Origin: Entomomonas asaccharolytica
GTDB lineage: Bacteria > Pseudomonadota > Gammaproteobacteria > Pseudomonadales > Pseudomonadaceae
Direction of reading: 5' to 3'
Length of the DNA: 64,000 nucleotides
NCBI RefSeq assembly: GCF_016653615.1
Contig: NZ_CP067393.1
Span: forward strand, 124,001 to 188,000
Part shown: positions 10,029 through 20,325 of the stretch, piece by piece
Numbering within the stretch: position 1 is the first letter of the stretch
Layout: every line of letters begins with the position of its first letter
The notes under the pieces: model-generated
What the model was told of the DNA's origin: nothing
What the model saw: only the letters and a program-made list of their open reading frames with translations
Database searches by the model: none
Position numbers and translations under genes: made by a program

Positions 10029-11360
10029 ATGACCAAGAAGCTTTTTATTGAAACACACGGCTGTCAAATGAATGAGTATGATAGTGCTCGTATGGCAGAT
10101 CTATTGGGAGAAAATCAGGGTGTTGAGTTAACTGATAATCCTGAAGAGGCGGATATTTTATTATTAAATACCTGCTCTATTCGTGAAAAAGCACAAGAAA
10201 AAGTATTCTCAAATCTTGGTCGGTGGCGTGAGCTGAAAAAACGTAACCCTAATATTGTAATTGGGGTAGGTGGTTGTGTGGCTAGCCAAGAGGGGGCAGC
10301 TATTCGTGATCGTGCGCCTTATGTGGATGTAGTATTTGGCCCACAAACCTTGCATCGTTTACCAGAAATGATTGACGCAGCTAAGACTACTCAAAAGCCT
10401 CAAGTAGATATATCTTTCCCTGAAATAGAAAAGTTTGACCGCTTGCCTGAACCTCGCGTGGATGGGCCAACGGCAATGGTTTCTATTATGGAAGGTTGTA
10501 GCAAATACTGTGCTTTCTGCGTAGTGCCTTATACTCGAGGTGAAGAAGTTAGTCGTCCAGTGGAAGATGTCATTGCTGAGATTATCCATCTGGCTGAAAA
10601 TGGTGTTAAAGAGGTTATTTTATTAGGGCAAAATGTTAACGGTTATCGTGGCAGTAATACTGAAGGTGGCATTACTGATTTTGCCGATTTATTACGAATA
10701 GTGGCTGAAATTGAAGGTATTGATCGTATTCGTTATACCACATCACATCCTCTGGAGTTTTCTGATGCACTTATTCAAGCTCATGCGGATTTAGCAAAAT
10801 TAGTTAAGTTTGTACATTTACCTGTACAGGCTGGCTCGGACCGTATTTTAGCTGCGATGAAACGTAATCATACAGCTCTTGAGTATAAGTCACGTATTCG
10901 CAAATTAAAGGCGGCAGTACCAGATATTTGTATTAGTTCTGATTTTATCGTAGGTTTTCCAGGAGAAACAGAGCAAGACTTTGAACAAACTATGAAGTTG
11001 ATAGCAGATGTTGGTTTTGATTTCTCTTATTCTTTTGTTTATAGCGCGCGCCCTGGAACCCCTGCTGCAGATCTACCTGACGATACACCAGAAGAAGTAA
11101 AAAAACAGCGCTTACAAATATTACAAGCACGTTTGAATCAGCAGGGCTTTGAAATTAGTCGCCGTATGGTAGGCACTACTCAAACAATTTTAGTTACAGA
11201 CTTCTCCAAGAAAGATCCAGGCATGTTGCAAGGCCGTACCGAAAATAACCGTATAGTTAATTTCCGAAGTGATAACCCGCTACTAATTGGTCAATTTGTG
11301 AAGGTAACAATTGAAGAGGCATTACCTCATTCATTAAGAGGAGTGCTTATTAATGATTAA
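10029..11360 (+). CDS. miaB: tRNA-2-methylthio-N6-dimethylallyladenosine synthase MiaB
   Basis: Radical-SAM methylthiotransferase that converts i6A37 to ms2i6A37 in tRNAs reading UNN codons. The 443 residues contain an N-terminal MTTase domain whose cysteines occur in [19 protein letters not shown] and GGCVASQEG (auxiliary Fe-S cluster). The radical-SAM motif is CSKYCAFC near residue 155. A C-terminal TRAM domain follows (about 375-443). The ATG at 10029 gives the canonical [18 protein letters not shown] start; the upstream TTG at 10005 would add eight atypical residues. It leads the conserved block miaB-phoH-ybeY-corC-lnt. Confidence 0.96.
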   Translation: MTKKLFIETHGCQMNEYDSARMADLLGENQGVELTDNPEEADILLLNTCSIREKAQEKVFSNLGRWRELKKRNPNIVIGVGGCVASQEGAAIRDRAPYVDVVFGPQTLHRLPEMIDAAKTTQKPQVDISFPEIEKFDRLPEPRVDGPTAMVSIMEGCSKYCAFCVVPYTRGEEVSRPVEDVIAEIIHLAENGVKEVILLGQNVNGYRGSNTEGGITDFADLLRIVAEIEGIDRIRYTTSHPLEFSDALIQAHADLAKLVKFVHLPVQAGSDRILAAMKRNHTALEYKSRIRKLKAAVPDICISSDFIVGFPGETEQDFEQTMKLIADVGFDFSYSFVYSARPGTPAADLPDDTPEEVKKQRLQILQARLNQQGFEISRRMVGTTQTILVTDFSKKDPGMLQGRTENNRIVNFRSDNPLLIGQFVKVTIEEALPHSLRGVLIND

Positions 11361-11434
11361 GCTAATTGCTATTCATCGTAACTTGTTGTAGGCTTAAGCT
11401 ATTCGTTAATAATTAAAGGTAACCACTAAATACT

Positions 11435-12427
11435 TTGAGCGCTTTACCTAGCACTAGACAATTTACATTAGAGCCATTCGATACGAGACGTTTTGCCAAC
11501 TTAAGTGGTCAATTTGATGAACATTTTCGGCAAATTGAGCAACGTTTGGGCATTGAAATCCGTAATCGTGGTAATCAGTTTGAGTTAATAGGTAATGAGG
11601 AACCAGCCTTAGCAGCTGAGAATCTGATTCGTCGATTATACCGTGAAGCGAAAAGTATGCCCTTATCACCAGAGGTGATACATTTATTCCTACAAGAATC
11701 TGGCTTGGAAGAAATGGTGGCGCCTAATAATAATCAACCACAAATCACCTTAAAAACCTTAAAGGGAACTATTCGGCCACGTGGTGCGAATCAGCAAGGT
11801 TATGTTAAAGCTATCTTAGAAAATGATATTAATTTTGGTATTGGCCCTGCGGGTACAGGTAAAACTTATTTAGCAGTTGCTTGTGCAGTGGACGCATTAC
11901 AGCGGGAACAAGTACGTCGTATTTTATTAGTGCGTCCAGCGGTTGAAGCTGGTGAAAAACTAGGTTTTTTACCAGGTGATCTATCACAAAAAATTGATCC
12001 TTATTTACGTCCGCTTTATGATGCGCTGTATGAAATGCTAGGCTTTGAACATGTAGCTAAATTAATTGAGCGACAAGTTATTGAAGTAGCTCCTTTAGCT
12101 TATATGCGTGGTCGTACCTTAAATAATAGCTTTATTATTTTAGATGAAAGCCAAAATACCACTATTGAGCAAATGAAAATGTTCTTAACCCGTATTGGTT
12201 TTGGTTCTACTGCTGTTATTACGGGCGATACCACCCAAATTGATTTACCTAAAGGCACACGTTCAGGGTTAATGCATGTGATTGATGTTTTGCTTGATGT
12301 ACCTGGCATTAGCTTTACTCACTTTAAAGCAAAAGATGTGGTAAGACACCCCTTAGTACAACGTATTGTAGAAGCTTATGATCGTTATGATAAAAGTTTA
12401 GGACAACAAGAAAAAAATGAGCATTGA
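11435..12427 (+). CDS. ybeZ: PhoH-like ATPase (YbeZ)
   Basis: PhoH-family ATPase that works with YbeY in 16S rRNA maturation and ribosome quality control. The 330 residues carry Walker [12 protein letters not shown] near residue 137 and Walker [10 protein letters not shown] near residue 232. The start is an unusual TTG at 11435: an in-frame stop lies at 11420-11422 and no ATG or GTG comes between, while the product begins with the family's usual [19 protein letters not shown] segment. The 3' end overlaps ybeY by 11 bases, indicating translational coupling. Confidence 0.92.
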   Translation: MSALPSTRQFTLEPFDTRRFANLSGQFDEHFRQIEQRLGIEIRNRGNQFELIGNEEPALAAENLIRRLYREAKSMPLSPEVIHLFLQESGLEEMVAPNNNQPQITLKTLKGTIRPRGANQQGYVKAILENDINFGIGPAGTGKTYLAVACAVDALQREQVRRILLVRPAVEAGEKLGFLPGDLSQKIDPYLRPLYDALYEMLGFEHVAKLIERQVIEVAPLAYMRGRTLNNSFIILDESQNTTIEQMKMFLTRIGFGSTAVITGDTTQIDLPKGTRSGLMHVIDVLLDVPGISFTHFKAKDVVRHPLVQRIVEAYDRYDKSLGQQEKNEH

Positions 12428-12878
12428 GTTAGACTTGCAGCTAGCCAGTGAAGAGCCTTATATACCTGATGCTAGTCTGTTTCTAAAATGGTGTGAAGCA
12501 GCTATTACACCCTATCAAGAACATGCGGAACTTACTATTCGTATTGTTGATGAGGCAGAAGGGCAAGCGCTTAATGCTACTTATCGTTGTAAAGATTATG
12601 CAACCAATGTTTTATCGTTTCCCAGTGAGTTACCTGAGGGAATACTTGATATTCCTTTATTAGGGGATTTAATTATCTGCGCACCCGTGGTAACGAAAGA
12701 AGCTGAGCAACAGCAAAAAAGTTTAGAAGCACATTGGGCACACCTTGTTACTCATGGTTGTTTACACCTATTAGGTTTTGATCATGAAGAGCAACAAGCT
12801 GCTACAGAAATGGAAACATTAGAACAACAATTACTAATGAAACAGGGATATCCTGACCCTTATCAGGAAGTTAACTAA
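12417..12878 (+). CDS. ybeY: rRNA maturation endoribonuclease YbeY
   Basis: Zinc-dependent endoribonuclease for 16S rRNA 3'-end maturation. The 153 residues match family length, and the metal-binding signature [16 protein letters not shown] (three His) is near residue 110-125. The start codon lies inside the end of phoH in another frame, the usual coupled arrangement with its ATPase partner. Confidence 0.95.
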   Translation: MSIELDLQLASEEPYIPDASLFLKWCEAAITPYQEHAELTIRIVDEAEGQALNATYRCKDYATNVLSFPSELPEGILDIPLLGDLIICAPVVTKEAEQQQKSLEAHWAHLVTHGCLHLLGFDHEEQQAATEMETLEQQLLMKQGYPDPYQEVN

Positions 12879-12899
12879 ACGTAGGTATTGCAAAAGAAA

Positions 12900-13754
12900 A
12901 TGAGCGAAGAACAGTCGAGTCAGCAGAAATCTTGGTTTGAAAAATTAACCCAAGCATTTGCCCATGAGCCAAAGAATCGTCAAGATTTATTAGAGCTTTT
13001 ACATGAGGCACACATCAATAAGTTACTAGATGCTGATGCGTTAACTATTGTAGAGAGTGCTATTCAAATAGCAGACTTACAAGTCCGTGATATTATGTTG
13101 TCACGCTCGCAAATGGTTTCTATTAAATTAACTCAAACAATTCAAGAGTTTTTACCTGTTATTATTGAAACAGCGCATTCTCGTTATCCTGTTTTAGAAG
13201 AAGATAATGAAACAATAGCAGGTATTTTATTAGCAAAAGATTTGCTACCTTATTTATTGAAATTGGCAACTGGTCAAGAAACTGAATGTGATATTAAAAA
13301 ACTACTTAGACCAGCTACTTATGTACCTGAGTCAAAAAGAGTAAATGTATTATTAAGAGAGTTTCGCGCTACCCATAATCATATGGCTATTGTAGTAGAT
13401 GAATATGGTGGTGTGGCTGGACTAGTAACCATTGAGGATGTGTTAGAGCAAATAGTTGGTGATATAGAAGATGAGCACGATGTAGAGGAAGAAAGTTATA
13501 TTCGTCCTCAACCAAATGGTGACTTTGTGGTTAAAGCTCAAACGCCGATTCATGTGTTCAATCAATATTTTACTGAAAATCGTTATTCTGAAGAATTTGG
13601 CAAAACTATTGGTGAATTGGTTTTACACCACTTTGGTCATTTGCCAAAGCGCAATGAAACAATGGTGATTGGTGCATTTCGTTACCGTGTACTTACTGCA
13701 GATAGTCGTCGACTCCACTTACTACGCTTAACTCCCTGTAAAATTGTGGAATAA
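12900..13754 (+). CDS. corC: CorC/YbeX-type CBS-domain protein
   Basis: A 284-residue protein of the HlyC/CorC family, formerly linked to magnesium and cobalt efflux and now often to ribosome maturation through its neighbours. Two CBS domains span about 65-190 (MLSRSQMVSI; VVDEYGGVAGLVTIEDVLE). The C-terminal transporter-associated domain is at about 205-280. The ATG at 12900 (MSEEQSSQQKSWFEKL) matches the family N terminus; a TTG at 12888 would add four residues. Only two bases separate it from lnt, so co-transcription is near certain. Confidence 0.92.
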   Translation: MSEEQSSQQKSWFEKLTQAFAHEPKNRQDLLELLHEAHINKLLDADALTIVESAIQIADLQVRDIMLSRSQMVSIKLTQTIQEFLPVIIETAHSRYPVLEEDNETIAGILLAKDLLPYLLKLATGQETECDIKKLLRPATYVPESKRVNVLLREFRATHNHMAIVVDEYGGVAGLVTIEDVLEQIVGDIEDEHDVEEESYIRPQPNGDFVVKAQTPIHVFNQYFTENRYSEEFGKTIGELVLHHFGHLPKRNETMVIGAFRYRVLTADSRRLHLLRLTPCKIVE

Positions 13755-13756
13755 CA

Positions 13757-15277
13757 ATGCTATCCATTATTATCAAAAAGGGTTGGTTAGGCCATTTAAT
13801 TGCCTTTTTAGCAGGTGTTTTAACGCCACTTTTCTTAGCGCCCTTTAATATTTGGCCAATCGCATTTATTTCTGTTGGTTGTTTTTATCTGGGTTTAAAA
13901 GAGCTTACAGTTAAACAAGCGATTATCCGTAGTTGGTGTTATGGTTTTGGTGCCTATATAGCGGGTGTTAGTTGGATTTATGTCAGTATCAATACCTTTG
14001 GTAATGCCCCTGTTTGGCTAGCGGCTACATTAACTATTGCTTTCTGTATGTCGGTTGCTTTCTTTTTTGTTATTCCTGCCATTATTTGGGTTAAATGGTT
14101 TCGTGCAGACCATACCTATTTTATAGATGCTTTCGCATTTGCAGGATTATGGGCTATCCAAGAATGGTTTAGAGGTTGGTTTTTAACAGGCTTTCCTTGG
14201 CTTTACACAGGCTACAGTCAGCTTGATGCACCATTAGCAGGTTTTGCGCCTATTGGCGGTGTTTGGCTAATTTCTTTTTTGATTGCCTTAATAACAGTTT
14301 TATTAATTAAAGCCTATTATTTTAGGCAACAAAAAATAAAAGTAATTATAACCTTTGTGATGGTTATTGCTTTACCCATTGTAGGAATGTTGCTTAATAA
14401 AATCCATTGGACAACACCTGTGAATGATAAATTACCAGTTACTTTAGTTCAGGGTAATATTGCTCAAGGGCAAAAGTGGGAACCTTCATTTTACAGAGAT
14501 CAATTAAATTTATATTGGGCTTTGACGCAAAAAAACCAGAAGGTAGATAGTTTAGTCATTTGGCCTGAAAACGCGATTCCTTATCTAAAAGAATCTGTGC
14601 AAGATTTATTAGATAATACTATAGGTGTTTATGAAAAAAATAATCAAGCGACATTAATAACTGGTCTGCCAATTAGGCAGCAGGATAGTCAAGGTGATCG
14701 TTATTATAATGGTATTACCGTAGCAGGTGAGGGTGAAGGTACTTATTTAAAACAAAAATTGGTTCCTTTTGGTGAGTATGTTCCTTTACAAGATATGCTA
14801 CGCGGTATGATTGAGTTTTTTGATTTACCAATGTCTGATTTTAGACGTGGTAATTCAGATCAGCCTTTATTGAAAGTGAAAAGCTATCAAGTAGCTCCTT
14901 TTATTTGCTATGAGGTAGTGTATCCAGATTTTGTGGCTTCTTTGGGGGCTGAAAGTAATTTGTTGATAACTATTAGTAATGACACATGGTTTGGTCATTC
15001 CATTGGACCTAAGCAACACATACAAATGGCACAAATGCGCGCTTTAGAAGCTGATCGCTGGATGGCGAGAGCAACTAATAATGGTATTACTGCGATTATT
15101 GATAATAAAGGCCAGATCGTTAAAGAAATTCCAAGTTTTGAAGTGGGTGTATTACAGGGAGAAGTAACTTTAGTGTCAGGCAAAACACCTTATCAAATCT
15201 GGTATAGTTATTTCATATTAAGTATTAGTTTTTTAGGCTTATTAGTTGCGTTATTTGTGAATAATTACAAAAAATAA
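13757..15277 (+). CDS. lnt: Apolipoprotein N-acyltransferase
   Basis: Inner-membrane enzyme that adds the third acyl chain to lipoproteins, the last step of lipoprotein maturation. The 506 residues show several N-terminal membrane helices (about 10-215), a periplasmic carbon-nitrogen hydrolase domain (about 225-480), and a final helix (about 482-500). The catalytic triad can be placed: Glu in WPENAIPYL (near 272), Lys in KQKLVPFGEY (near 335), and Cys in FICYEVVYPD (near 386). It is last in the miaB-phoH-ybeY-corC-lnt block. Confidence 0.96.
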   Translation: MLSIIIKKGWLGHLIAFLAGVLTPLFLAPFNIWPIAFISVGCFYLGLKELTVKQAIIRSWCYGFGAYIAGVSWIYVSINTFGNAPVWLAATLTIAFCMSVAFFFVIPAIIWVKWFRADHTYFIDAFAFAGLWAIQEWFRGWFLTGFPWLYTGYSQLDAPLAGFAPIGGVWLISFLIALITVLLIKAYYFRQQKIKVIITFVMVIALPIVGMLLNKIHWTTPVNDKLPVTLVQGNIAQGQKWEPSFYRDQLNLYWALTQKNQKVDSLVIWPENAIPYLKESVQDLLDNTIGVYEKNNQATLITGLPIRQQDSQGDRYYNGITVAGEGEGTYLKQKLVPFGEYVPLQDMLRGMIEFFDLPMSDFRRGNSDQPLLKVKSYQVAPFICYEVVYPDFVASLGAESNLLITISNDTWFGHSIGPKQHIQMAQMRALEADRWMARATNNGITAIIDNKGQIVKEIPSFEVGVLQGEVTLVSGKTPYQIWYSYFILSISFLGLLVALFVNNYKK

Positions 15278-15350
15278 CCTTGATATTTTTAAGGAGTTTT
15301 ACCTTTTACTGTTATAATGATCACTTTGGCATTAAGTGAAGGTAATATCT

Positions 15351-16355
15351 ATGGAACAGGGTAAGACGACTAAACCAACTACTAAAAAAACGCCTGTGAG
15401 AAAAAGCGCTGCTAAACCTACAACTACACCTCGTACACGTAAAGTAGTTGCAAAAACTTCTGCAACCAAAGCTGCACGTGATTTGTCGGTTAAAACTATT
15501 CAAGAAGCTAGTAAAGATCCAATAGCAACTAAAGTAGCTTTAGCACCTCACGGTACTACAGAAGATAGTAGTTCAGCAGTTCTCCCTGATAGTTACCCTT
15601 ACCGTACTAGAATTAAACGTAATGATTATGAAAAAACCAAAAAGCAATTACAAATAGAGTTATTAAAAGTACAGCGTTGGGTTAAAGAAACAGGACAACA
15701 TATTGTGCTACTCTTTGAAGGACGTGATGCGGCAGGTAAAGGGGGAACTATTAAGCGCTTTAATGAGCATTTAAATCCTCGGGGTGCCCGTGTTGTGGCT
15801 TTGGAAAAACCTACTGATGCAGAAAGAGGACAATGGTATTTCCAACGTTATATTCAGCACTTACCTACTAAAGGTGAAATCGTATTTTTTGACCGCTCTT
15901 GGTATAACCGTGCAGGCGTTGAAAAGGTGATGGGTTTCTGTACACAACGTGAATATTTAGAGTTTTTGCGCGAGACCCCCAATTTTGAAAGGATGTTGGT
16001 AAATAGTGGTATTATCTTATTTAAATATTGGTTCTCAGTAAGTCGTGAAGAACAGTTACGCCGTTTTATCGCCCGTCGTGATGATCCATTAAAACAATGG
16101 AAATTATCACCTGTGGATATTCAATCATTGGATAAGTGGGATGATTATACAAAAGCTAAGGAAGCTATGTTTTTCCATACTCATACAGGCGATGCACCTT
16201 GGACTATTGTTAAGTCAGATGATAAAAAACGTGCCCGTTTAAATTGTCTGCGCCATTTTTTGTATCATTTGGATTATCCAGAAAAAGATCTAAAAATTGC
16301 TTATGAGGCGGATAGTTTGTTAGTGGGGGATCCGATTTTATTACAAGGGCAGTAA
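15351..16355 (+). CDS. ppk2: Polyphosphate kinase 2
   Basis: Transfers phosphate between polyphosphate and nucleotides. The 334 residues have a Lys/Thr/Ala-rich, probably disordered N-terminal tail (about 1-50) followed by the P-loop kinase domain. Walker A is GRDAAGKGG near 130 and Walker B is FFDRSWYNRAG near 185; DPLKQWKLSPVDIQSLDKW belongs to the PPK2 lid region. The ATG at 15351 is preferred over the GTG at 15336, because GAAGG at 15338-15342 is eight bases upstream of it. A TATAAT element at 15313-15318 suggests its own promoter. The direction of the in vivo reaction cannot be read from sequence. Confidence 0.93.
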   Translation: MEQGKTTKPTTKKTPVRKSAAKPTTTPRTRKVVAKTSATKAARDLSVKTIQEASKDPIATKVALAPHGTTEDSSSAVLPDSYPYRTRIKRNDYEKTKKQLQIELLKVQRWVKETGQHIVLLFEGRDAAGKGGTIKRFNEHLNPRGARVVALEKPTDAERGQWYFQRYIQHLPTKGEIVFFDRSWYNRAGVEKVMGFCTQREYLEFLRETPNFERMLVNSGIILFKYWFSVSREEQLRRFIARRDDPLKQWKLSPVDIQSLDKWDDYTKAKEAMFFHTHTGDAPWTIVKSDDKKRARLNCLRHFLYHLDYPEKDLKIAYEADSLLVGDPILLQGQ

Positions 16356-16360
16356 TTAAA

Positions 16361-16386
16361 AAAGGCTTGCATTTGCAAGCCTTTTT
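16361..16386. terminator. Bidirectional terminator between ppk2 and the DUF2066 gene
   Basis: Perfect 10-base arms AAAGGCTTGC (16361-16370) and GCAAGCCTTT (16375-16384) with loop ATTT and T/A runs at both ends, placed between two convergent genes. Confidence 0.9.
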
Positions 16387-16387
16387 A

Positions 16388-17416
16388 TTAGTTATTACTC
16401 GCTTTAAAAGTGAGCATAGTTGTAGAGGGTTGATTGGTTGTTGCTGTTGGGGTGTCTACTTTTTCCTCGACAAAATTTAGCAGACCAAGTTGAGCTTTAA
16501 TTTGCGCAGGATCAGCTTTAACTTGATAGAGTATCGTAGTACCTGATGTTTCTATTACCTTACCTTCAAAACTATTCATTAAATTATTTACTTGTACATA
16601 ACGACTAAAATCTACGTCTTTAATCAAAATTTCTAGTGTTTCTGTTGCGCTTGTTTTTATTATAAAAACGTTCGCTAAGGCAGGATTAATAGCTGTGAAA
16701 ACTTGTTCAGCTAGTTTAGCCTCTGAGTTTGCTGTTGCATTACCTTGCGTTAGAGGTTTTGTGTCATTTGCAGATAACCATAGACGCCAAGTGGCTTGAT
16801 AATTATTATCCGTTTGTTGCATATAAACAATTAATATGGCATTGGCTGCATACTGCTCTGATGCTTGTAAAATTTCTTTAGGGTTGTCTGCATTAAAATT
16901 TGTTTTATTAGCTAGCGCTTGTTCGTTTAAATCAGCTAATGGAAAACGCAAAGGGAAGCCTTGTGTATTAGCTGCATTGCTGATGATTTTAGCAGAAGCT
17001 TGGGCATCATCTACTAAGCTACTGTCAGTATTATTTTCATTAAGCCACCACGTCATAATAGTAGGGCGACGATTTTGCCAATAACTAATATCGGCTTTGG
17101 CTAGCGCTTGTTCAATAGCTGTTTGATCGAAAGAGATAACTAAACGGGCAGGATTAGTTTGTTGGGTATAGTTTTCTAAGAAGTCATTAGGTTTTTTTAA
17201 GATTTCAGTGATTGCTGCTTGCTCTGTAATTTTGGGATTGCCTGTTAACCGCGTTAATACAGTGGTTAATCCTTTGCTTAATAACGGATCAATTTGTTGC
17301 TCATTATTGTCAATAGCCACCTCAACTGTAGTCATAGGGTTTGCTAAAGCTTGTGGAATTAAAAAATTACAGGCACACAAGAGGACAATAGAGAAATAGC
17401 GAAATAAAGTAAGCAT
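16388..17416 (-). CDS. Exported DUF2066 protein
   Basis: A 342-residue DUF2066 protein of unknown function, common in Pseudomonas-like bacteria, where it is often found near purM/purN as here. The signal peptide is at about 1-25 (FSIVLLCACNFLIPQALA). The family N-terminal pattern VEVAIDNNEQQIDPLLSKGL is followed by LTRLTGNPKI. The C-terminal half is beta-rich and ends in a Thr/Pro-rich tail. Its ribosome-binding site AGGAG (17425-17429) is half of a perfect small hairpin. Confidence 0.8.
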   Translation of the reverse strand: MLTLFRYFSIVLLCACNFLIPQALANPMTTVEVAIDNNEQQIDPLLSKGLTTVLTRLTGNPKITEQAAITEILKKPNDFLENYTQQTNPARLVISFDQTAIEQALAKADISYWQNRRPTIMTWWLNENNTDSSLVDDAQASAKIISNAANTQGFPLRFPLADLNEQALANKTNFNADNPKEILQASEQYAANAILIVYMQQTDNNYQATWRLWLSANDTKPLTQGNATANSEAKLAEQVFTAINPALANVFIIKTSATETLEILIKDVDFSRYVQVNNLMNSFEGKVIETSGTTILYQVKADPAQIKAQLGLLNFVEEKVDTPTATTNQPSTTMLTFKASNN

Positions 17417-17424
17417 TCAATGAT

Positions 17425-17436
17425 CTCCTAAAGGAG
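17425..17436 (-). promoter_or_regulatory. Ribosome-binding site inside a self-complementary hairpin (DUF2066 gene)
   Basis: On the minus strand CTCCT, two T residues and AGGAG form a 5-base-pair hairpin whose 3' arm is the Shine-Dalgarno sequence, eight bases before the start codon. The stem is small, so an effect on translation is only possible. Confidence 0.35.
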
Positions 17437-17542
17437 CTATTTGGTAAAAAATTAAATTTTATATACGGAGAAATAGTACTTGTTTTTTAGGTGTATATAA
17501 AAAGTAAATTGTATTTTTTTATTCCATATAGAAGTTGCCATT

Positions 17543-17588
17543 TTCAAATACATATTCAACAGTAATTATCTATGAATATGTATTTGAA
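17543..17588 (-). terminator. 16-bp perfect hairpin just after gltS
   Basis: Arms 17543-17558 and 17573-17588 (starting TTCAAATACATATTCA) are exact inverse complements with a 14-base loop, beginning 12 bases after the gltS stop on the minus strand. No U run follows in that direction. It may act as a weak terminator or as a 3'-end stabiliser. Confidence 0.5.
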
Positions 17589-17599
17589 GTAGACGAGGC

Positions 17600-18838
17600 T
17601 TATACGGCAGGAGTTAATGCTGTAAAGAATGGTAGTAATAAGAATAGTTTAATAATAATAGCATTTACAATATCAATAAAAAATGCACCCACCATTGGTA
17701 CTACAATAAATGCAATATGTGAAGGGCCAAATCGTTCAGTAACAATTTGCATATTGGCAATGGCTGTAGGTGTTGCCCCTAAACCGAAACCGCAATGGCC
17801 TGCTGCGAGTACAGCGGCATCATAGTTTTTGCCCATAAGACGGAAAGTAACAAACACAGCGTATAACGCCATAATAATAGTTTGAATAACCAGAATAATA
17901 AGCATAGGGATAGCTAATGATGCGAGTTCCCATAGTTTTAAACTCATTAATGCCATCGCTAAAAATAGTGATAAACAAACATTACCTAGGATGGATACAG
18001 AACGTTCAACAATTTGAAAATTGCTAATGCGAGGAATAGTATTGCTTATGATAACACCAATAAAAAGTACGCATACAAAGGTAGGTAACTCAAAAATAGT
18101 TCCTTGTAATAGTTGTTGCAAATATCTACCTAAGCTAAGGCAAATTGCTAGCATAGCAATAGTTTCAATCATTGCTGTGGAGTTAATAGAACGTTTAACC
18201 TGCGGTTTTTCAAAAACTGTTGAGTCAATGGGGTTATCTTTTTCAGTTTCTGGATGTTCTGGGTGTTCTTCTATTTTATTTTTCTTAATAAGATAACGTG
18301 CAACAGGGCCGCCAATTATTCCACCAAAAACTAAACCGAATGTAGCACATGCCATAGCCACTTCAATAGCACCTGCAAAGCCATACTGACTTACAAAAAT
18401 ATCGCCCCAAGCTCCGCCTGTTCCGTGTCCTCCTGAAAGAGTAATTGAACCAGCTAATAATCCCATTAAAGGATCCATGCCTAAAGCAGTTGCTAGACTA
18501 ATACCAACAATATTTTGGATAAATAAAAGACCTACTACTCCAATTAAGAATATAAAGATCATTTTGCCGCCAGAACGTAGCTGTTGAATATTGGCATTTA
18601 AACCAACGCTGGCAAAGAACATTAGCATTAAGGGATCTCTTAATGACATGTCAAAGGTTACTTGCCAGTCAAATATTATTTTGGCCAATAGCAATATTAT
18701 TGCAGCAAATAACCCTCCTGCTACAGGACCAGGAATAGTATAGCGATTTAAAATACTAACTTGAGTAACAAGGAATTGGCCAAGTAATAAAACAAGGCTG
18801 GCAATGACGAGTGTGTTATAAACATCTATTTGTAACAT
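17600..18838 (-). CDS. gltS: Sodium/glutamate symporter
   Basis: Inner-membrane Na+-coupled glutamate importer of the ESS family. The 412 residues form about ten hydrophobic segments in two inverted halves. Each half has a Gly-rich re-entrant loop: SGGHGTGGAWGD near 133 and AGHCGFGLGATPTAIANM near 345. A charged cytoplasmic loop (about 185-215, Glu/Lys-rich) links the halves. The long upstream region contains two copies of a GTATAC-centred element, so regulated expression is likely. Confidence 0.95.
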   Translation of the reverse strand: MLQIDVYNTLVIASLVLLLGQFLVTQVSILNRYTIPGPVAGGLFAAIILLLAKIIFDWQVTFDMSLRDPLMLMFFASVGLNANIQQLRSGGKMIFIFLIGVVGLLFIQNIVGISLATALGMDPLMGLLAGSITLSGGHGTGGAWGDIFVSQYGFAGAIEVAMACATFGLVFGGIIGGPVARYLIKKNKIEEHPEHPETEKDNPIDSTVFEKPQVKRSINSTAMIETIAMLAICLSLGRYLQQLLQGTIFELPTFVCVLFIGVIISNTIPRISNFQIVERSVSILGNVCLSLFLAMALMSLKLWELASLAIPMLIILVIQTIIMALYAVFVTFRLMGKNYDAAVLAAGHCGFGLGATPTAIANMQIVTERFGPSHIAFIVVPMVGAFFIDIVNAIIIKLFLLLPFFTALTPAV

Positions 18839-19263
18839 TAAAAAGAGTCCCCTTTTAGTGAATCTTTACTTTATAAAAAGGTATACAAGAAATTTATAGG
18901 AATAGTTTTTATATCTAAACAACTGAATATAAGTAATAAAGTTGTTTTAAGTTTGTATACAAGAAAATTATAAAATTTCGCTGTGCATAATAACCTAACT
19001 GTATTGTATTAAGAAAGTAGTCATTGTAATTAGTGCTTTATTATCAAGCTGTATCCGTTAGTTTGCAGGGTATGCTTAGGTGATATATTTAATAAATTAG
19101 TTTATTTTTGATAGGTTTGATAAAATTATTCTTAAGATATTTTCAAAGAGAAGTAAAAGAAGATTTTTAATCTAAAATTTCATTAAATATTTTTTTGATT
19201 GGTACAAAATTCACGTACAATAGGCTCTTTTTAAGCAGCCCTGTGATCGATAGGTTAACAAAT
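18839..19263. promoter_or_regulatory. gltS-purM divergent intergenic region with paired GTATACAAGAAA elements
   Basis: This 425-base gap has no convincing gene. The 12-mer GTATACAAGAAA occurs at 18881-18892 and 18955-18966, 74 bases apart, close to seven helical turns, both on the gltS side. The second is embedded in the palindrome TTGTATACAA, a form typical of FadR-type GntR operators. On the purM side TTTTGA (19193-19198) and TACAAT (19216-19221) with 17 bases between make a plausible purM promoter. The middle part (about 18985-19180) is featureless AT-rich sequence. Confidence 0.45.
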
Positions 19264-20325
19264 ATGACTAATAAGCAACCCTCCCTCAGTTATAAAGATG
19301 CTGGTGTAGACATCAATGCAGGCGAAGCCCTTGTTGAGCGTATTAAGGGAGTGGCTAGACGTACTGCTAGACCAGAAGTGTTAGGTGGTTTAGGTGGTTT
19401 TGGCGCGTTGTGTGAAATACCAAAGGGGTATGAGCAACCAGTATTGGTATCTGGTACTGATGGTGTTGGAACTAAATTACGCTTAGCTATGCAATTAGGG
19501 TTGCACGACACTATCGGCATTGATTTAGTAGCGATGTGTGTTAATGATCTTGTAGTCTGTGGTGCGGAGCCATTATTTTTCTTAGATTATTATGCTACAG
19601 GTAAATTGAATGTAGATACTGCTGCTGATGTAGTAACAGGCATTGGTAAGGGTTGTGAAATGGCTGGCTGTGCATTAGTGGGTGGCGAAACAGCGGAAAT
19701 GCCTGGTATGTATGAAGGGGATGATTACGATTTAGCTGGCTTTTGTGTAGGCGTAGTAGAAAAATCAAAAATTATTGATGGTTCAACAGTAGCTGCTGGT
19801 GATGTATTGGTTGCTCTGCCTTCTTCTGGTCCTCACTCTAATGGTTACTCTTTAATTCGTAAAATTATTGAAGTGAGTGGTGTTGATATTCAAAATACTG
19901 AGTTAGGAGGCAAGTCTTTAGCTAGTTTGTTAATGGCGCCTACGCGTATTTATGTTAAAGCATTGCTTGAGTTAATTCGTCATGCACCTGTAGTAAAGGC
20001 TATTGCCCATATCACTGGGGGTGGATTGCTAGAAAATATCCCTCGAGTTTTACCTGACAATACCGTGGCTCAAATAGATGTGGCAAGTTGGCATCGTCCT
20101 GCTATTTTTGACTGGCTACAACAGCAAGGGAATGTAGATGAAACTGAAATGCATCGTGTACTTAATTGTGGTGTGGGTATTGTGATTTGCGTTGCTGAGC
20201 AAGACTTAGAGTTAGTGCTTGATAATTTACATGAGTCAGGTGAAAAGCCTTGGGTTGTTGGCCGTATAGAAAAAAGTGATGTCGAGCAGCCACATGTGAT
20301 TTTAAATAATTTAAAGCAACACTAA
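19264..20325 (+). CDS. purM: Phosphoribosylformylglycinamidine cyclo-ligase (AIR synthetase)
   Basis: Fifth step of purine synthesis: ATP-dependent closure of FGAM to AIR. The 353 residues match PurM. Conserved motifs are [11 protein letters not shown] at the N terminus, the ATP/substrate-loop [16 protein letters not shown] (near 63), and ETAEMPGMY (near 145). The ATG at 19264 gives the standard N terminus [16 protein letters not shown]; the frame stays open upstream, but that stretch is not family-like. Its stop overlaps the purN start by one base (TAATG), so the two are translationally coupled. Confidence 0.97.
   Translation: MTNKQPSLSYKDAGVDINAGEALVERIKGVARRTARPEVLGGLGGFGALCEIPKGYEQPVLVSGTDGVGTKLRLAMQLGLHDTIGIDLVAMCVNDLVVCGAEPLFFLDYYATGKLNVDTAADVVTGIGKGCEMAGCALVGGETAEMPGMYEGDDYDLAGFCVGVVEKSKIIDGSTVAAGDVLVALPSSGPHSNGYSLIRKIIEVSGVDIQNTELGGKSLASLLMAPTRIYVKALLELIRHAPVVKAIAHITGGGLLENIPRVLPDNTVAQIDVASWHRPAIFDWLQQQGNVDETEMHRVLNCGVGIVICVAEQDLELVLDNLHESGEKPWVVGRIEKSDVEQPHVILNNLKQH

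Noticed and set aside
18985-19180. Possible small ORF between gltS and purM
   Set aside because: All frames are short, AT-driven and lack a ribosome-binding site.
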